In this document: piece by piece, positions 5,702-5,809 of the stretch | Numbering within the stretch: the stretch's first letter is position 1 | Layout: each line of letters starts with the position of its first letter | Assembly: GCA_958346135.1 (NCBI GenBank) | Contig: CATVQN010000085.1 | Span: 1 to 5,809, forward strand | From: an uncultured Eubacteriales bacterium | Lineage (GTDB): Bacteria; Bacillota; Clostridia; Monoglobales; Monoglobaceae | Length of the DNA: 5,809 nt | Direction of reading: 5' to 3' | The notes under the pieces: generated by a model | Database searches by the model: none | What the model saw: the letters and a program-made list of their open reading frames with translations, nothing else | Told to the model about the DNA's origin: nothing | Position numbers and translations under genes: made by a program

Positions 5702-5809
5702 ATGAAGATGACGAAAGAAGAGATTACTGCGATGTTGAAAGAGGCAGGTGTATTGCTGGAGGGGCATTTTCTGCTGACCTCAGGACGGCACAGCGATAAA
5801 TATATGCAG
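5702..5809 (+). CDS. pyrE: Orotate phosphoribosyltransferase, N-terminal fragment (runs off the window)
   Basis: The 36 codons to the window edge read MKMTKEEITAMLKEAGVLLE, then GHFLLTSGRHSDKYMQ. The segment with LTSGRHSDKY is the conserved N-terminal orotate/PRPP-binding region of PyrE, which converts orotate and PRPP to OMP. The PRPP loop and catalytic lysine lie beyond the edge. AAAGGA (5690-5695) is 6 nt before the ATG at 5702; an ATG two codons later (5708) is a weaker alternative. Only 24 nt separate it from pyrD, so it belongs to the same transcript. The gene is truncated by the window, not by mutation as far as can be seen. Confidence 0.9.
   Translation, partial: MKMTKEEITAMLKEAGVLLEGHFLLTSGRHSDKYMQ

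Noticed and set aside
1..5809. CRISPR repeats, insertion sequence ends, tRNA genes, toxin-antitoxin or defence genes
   Set aside because: None seen on either strand. Apart from the leader and small gaps, the window is fully occupied by pyr genes.

Overview
This window is the 5' part of a de novo pyrimidine (UMP) biosynthesis operon, read entirely on the + strand: attenuated leader, pyrR, pyrB, pyrC, pyrF, pyrK, pyrD and the first 36 codons of pyrE, which runs off the 3' edge. The organism looks like a low- to mid-GC Firmicute of the class Clostridia, possibly Lachnospiraceae-like. Reasons: strong AGGAGG-type ribosome sites, a PyrR regulator with a leader terminator, the NAD-linked PyrK/PyrD (class 1B) dihydroorotate dehydrogenase pair, and a clostridial-style pyrE start. 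I cannot name a genus from the sequence alone.

Leader (1-228): a perfect -10 hexamer lies at 5-10, with any -35 element off the left edge. The rest of the leader can fold into three partly exclusive structures. These are an upstream two-armed stem (41-99), an antiterminator-like stem (83-124), and an intrinsic terminator (116-153) followed by five T's. This is the architecture of PyrR-type transcription attenuation. A 7-codon ORF abutting a 35-codon ORF also reads through the leader, but may be chance.

Genes (229-5809): the genes are tightly packed, with a 4-nt gap pyrR-pyrB, a 4-nt ATGA overlap pyrB-pyrC, a 54-nt gap pyrC-pyrF, a 75-nt gap pyrF-pyrK, an 8-nt overlap pyrK-pyrD and a 24-nt gap pyrD-pyrE. 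I see no terminator inside the operon. PyrB condenses carbamoyl phosphate with aspartate, PyrC closes the ring to dihydroorotate, and PyrD with PyrK oxidises it to orotate using NAD+. PyrE adds PRPP to give OMP, and PyrF decarboxylates OMP to UMP. PyrR senses UMP/UTP against PRPP and sets readthrough of the leader terminator. The carbamoyl phosphate synthetase genes (carAB/pyrAA-AB), a uracil permease (pyrP) and an ATCase regulatory chain (pyrI) are absent from the sequenced part.

All seven proteins carry their expected active-site motifs and the six complete ones have normal lengths. I found no mobile element, CRISPR array, tRNA, rRNA or broken gene. I do not see an undescribed system here. 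The parts most worth a second look are the leader RNA and the long-type PyrF.
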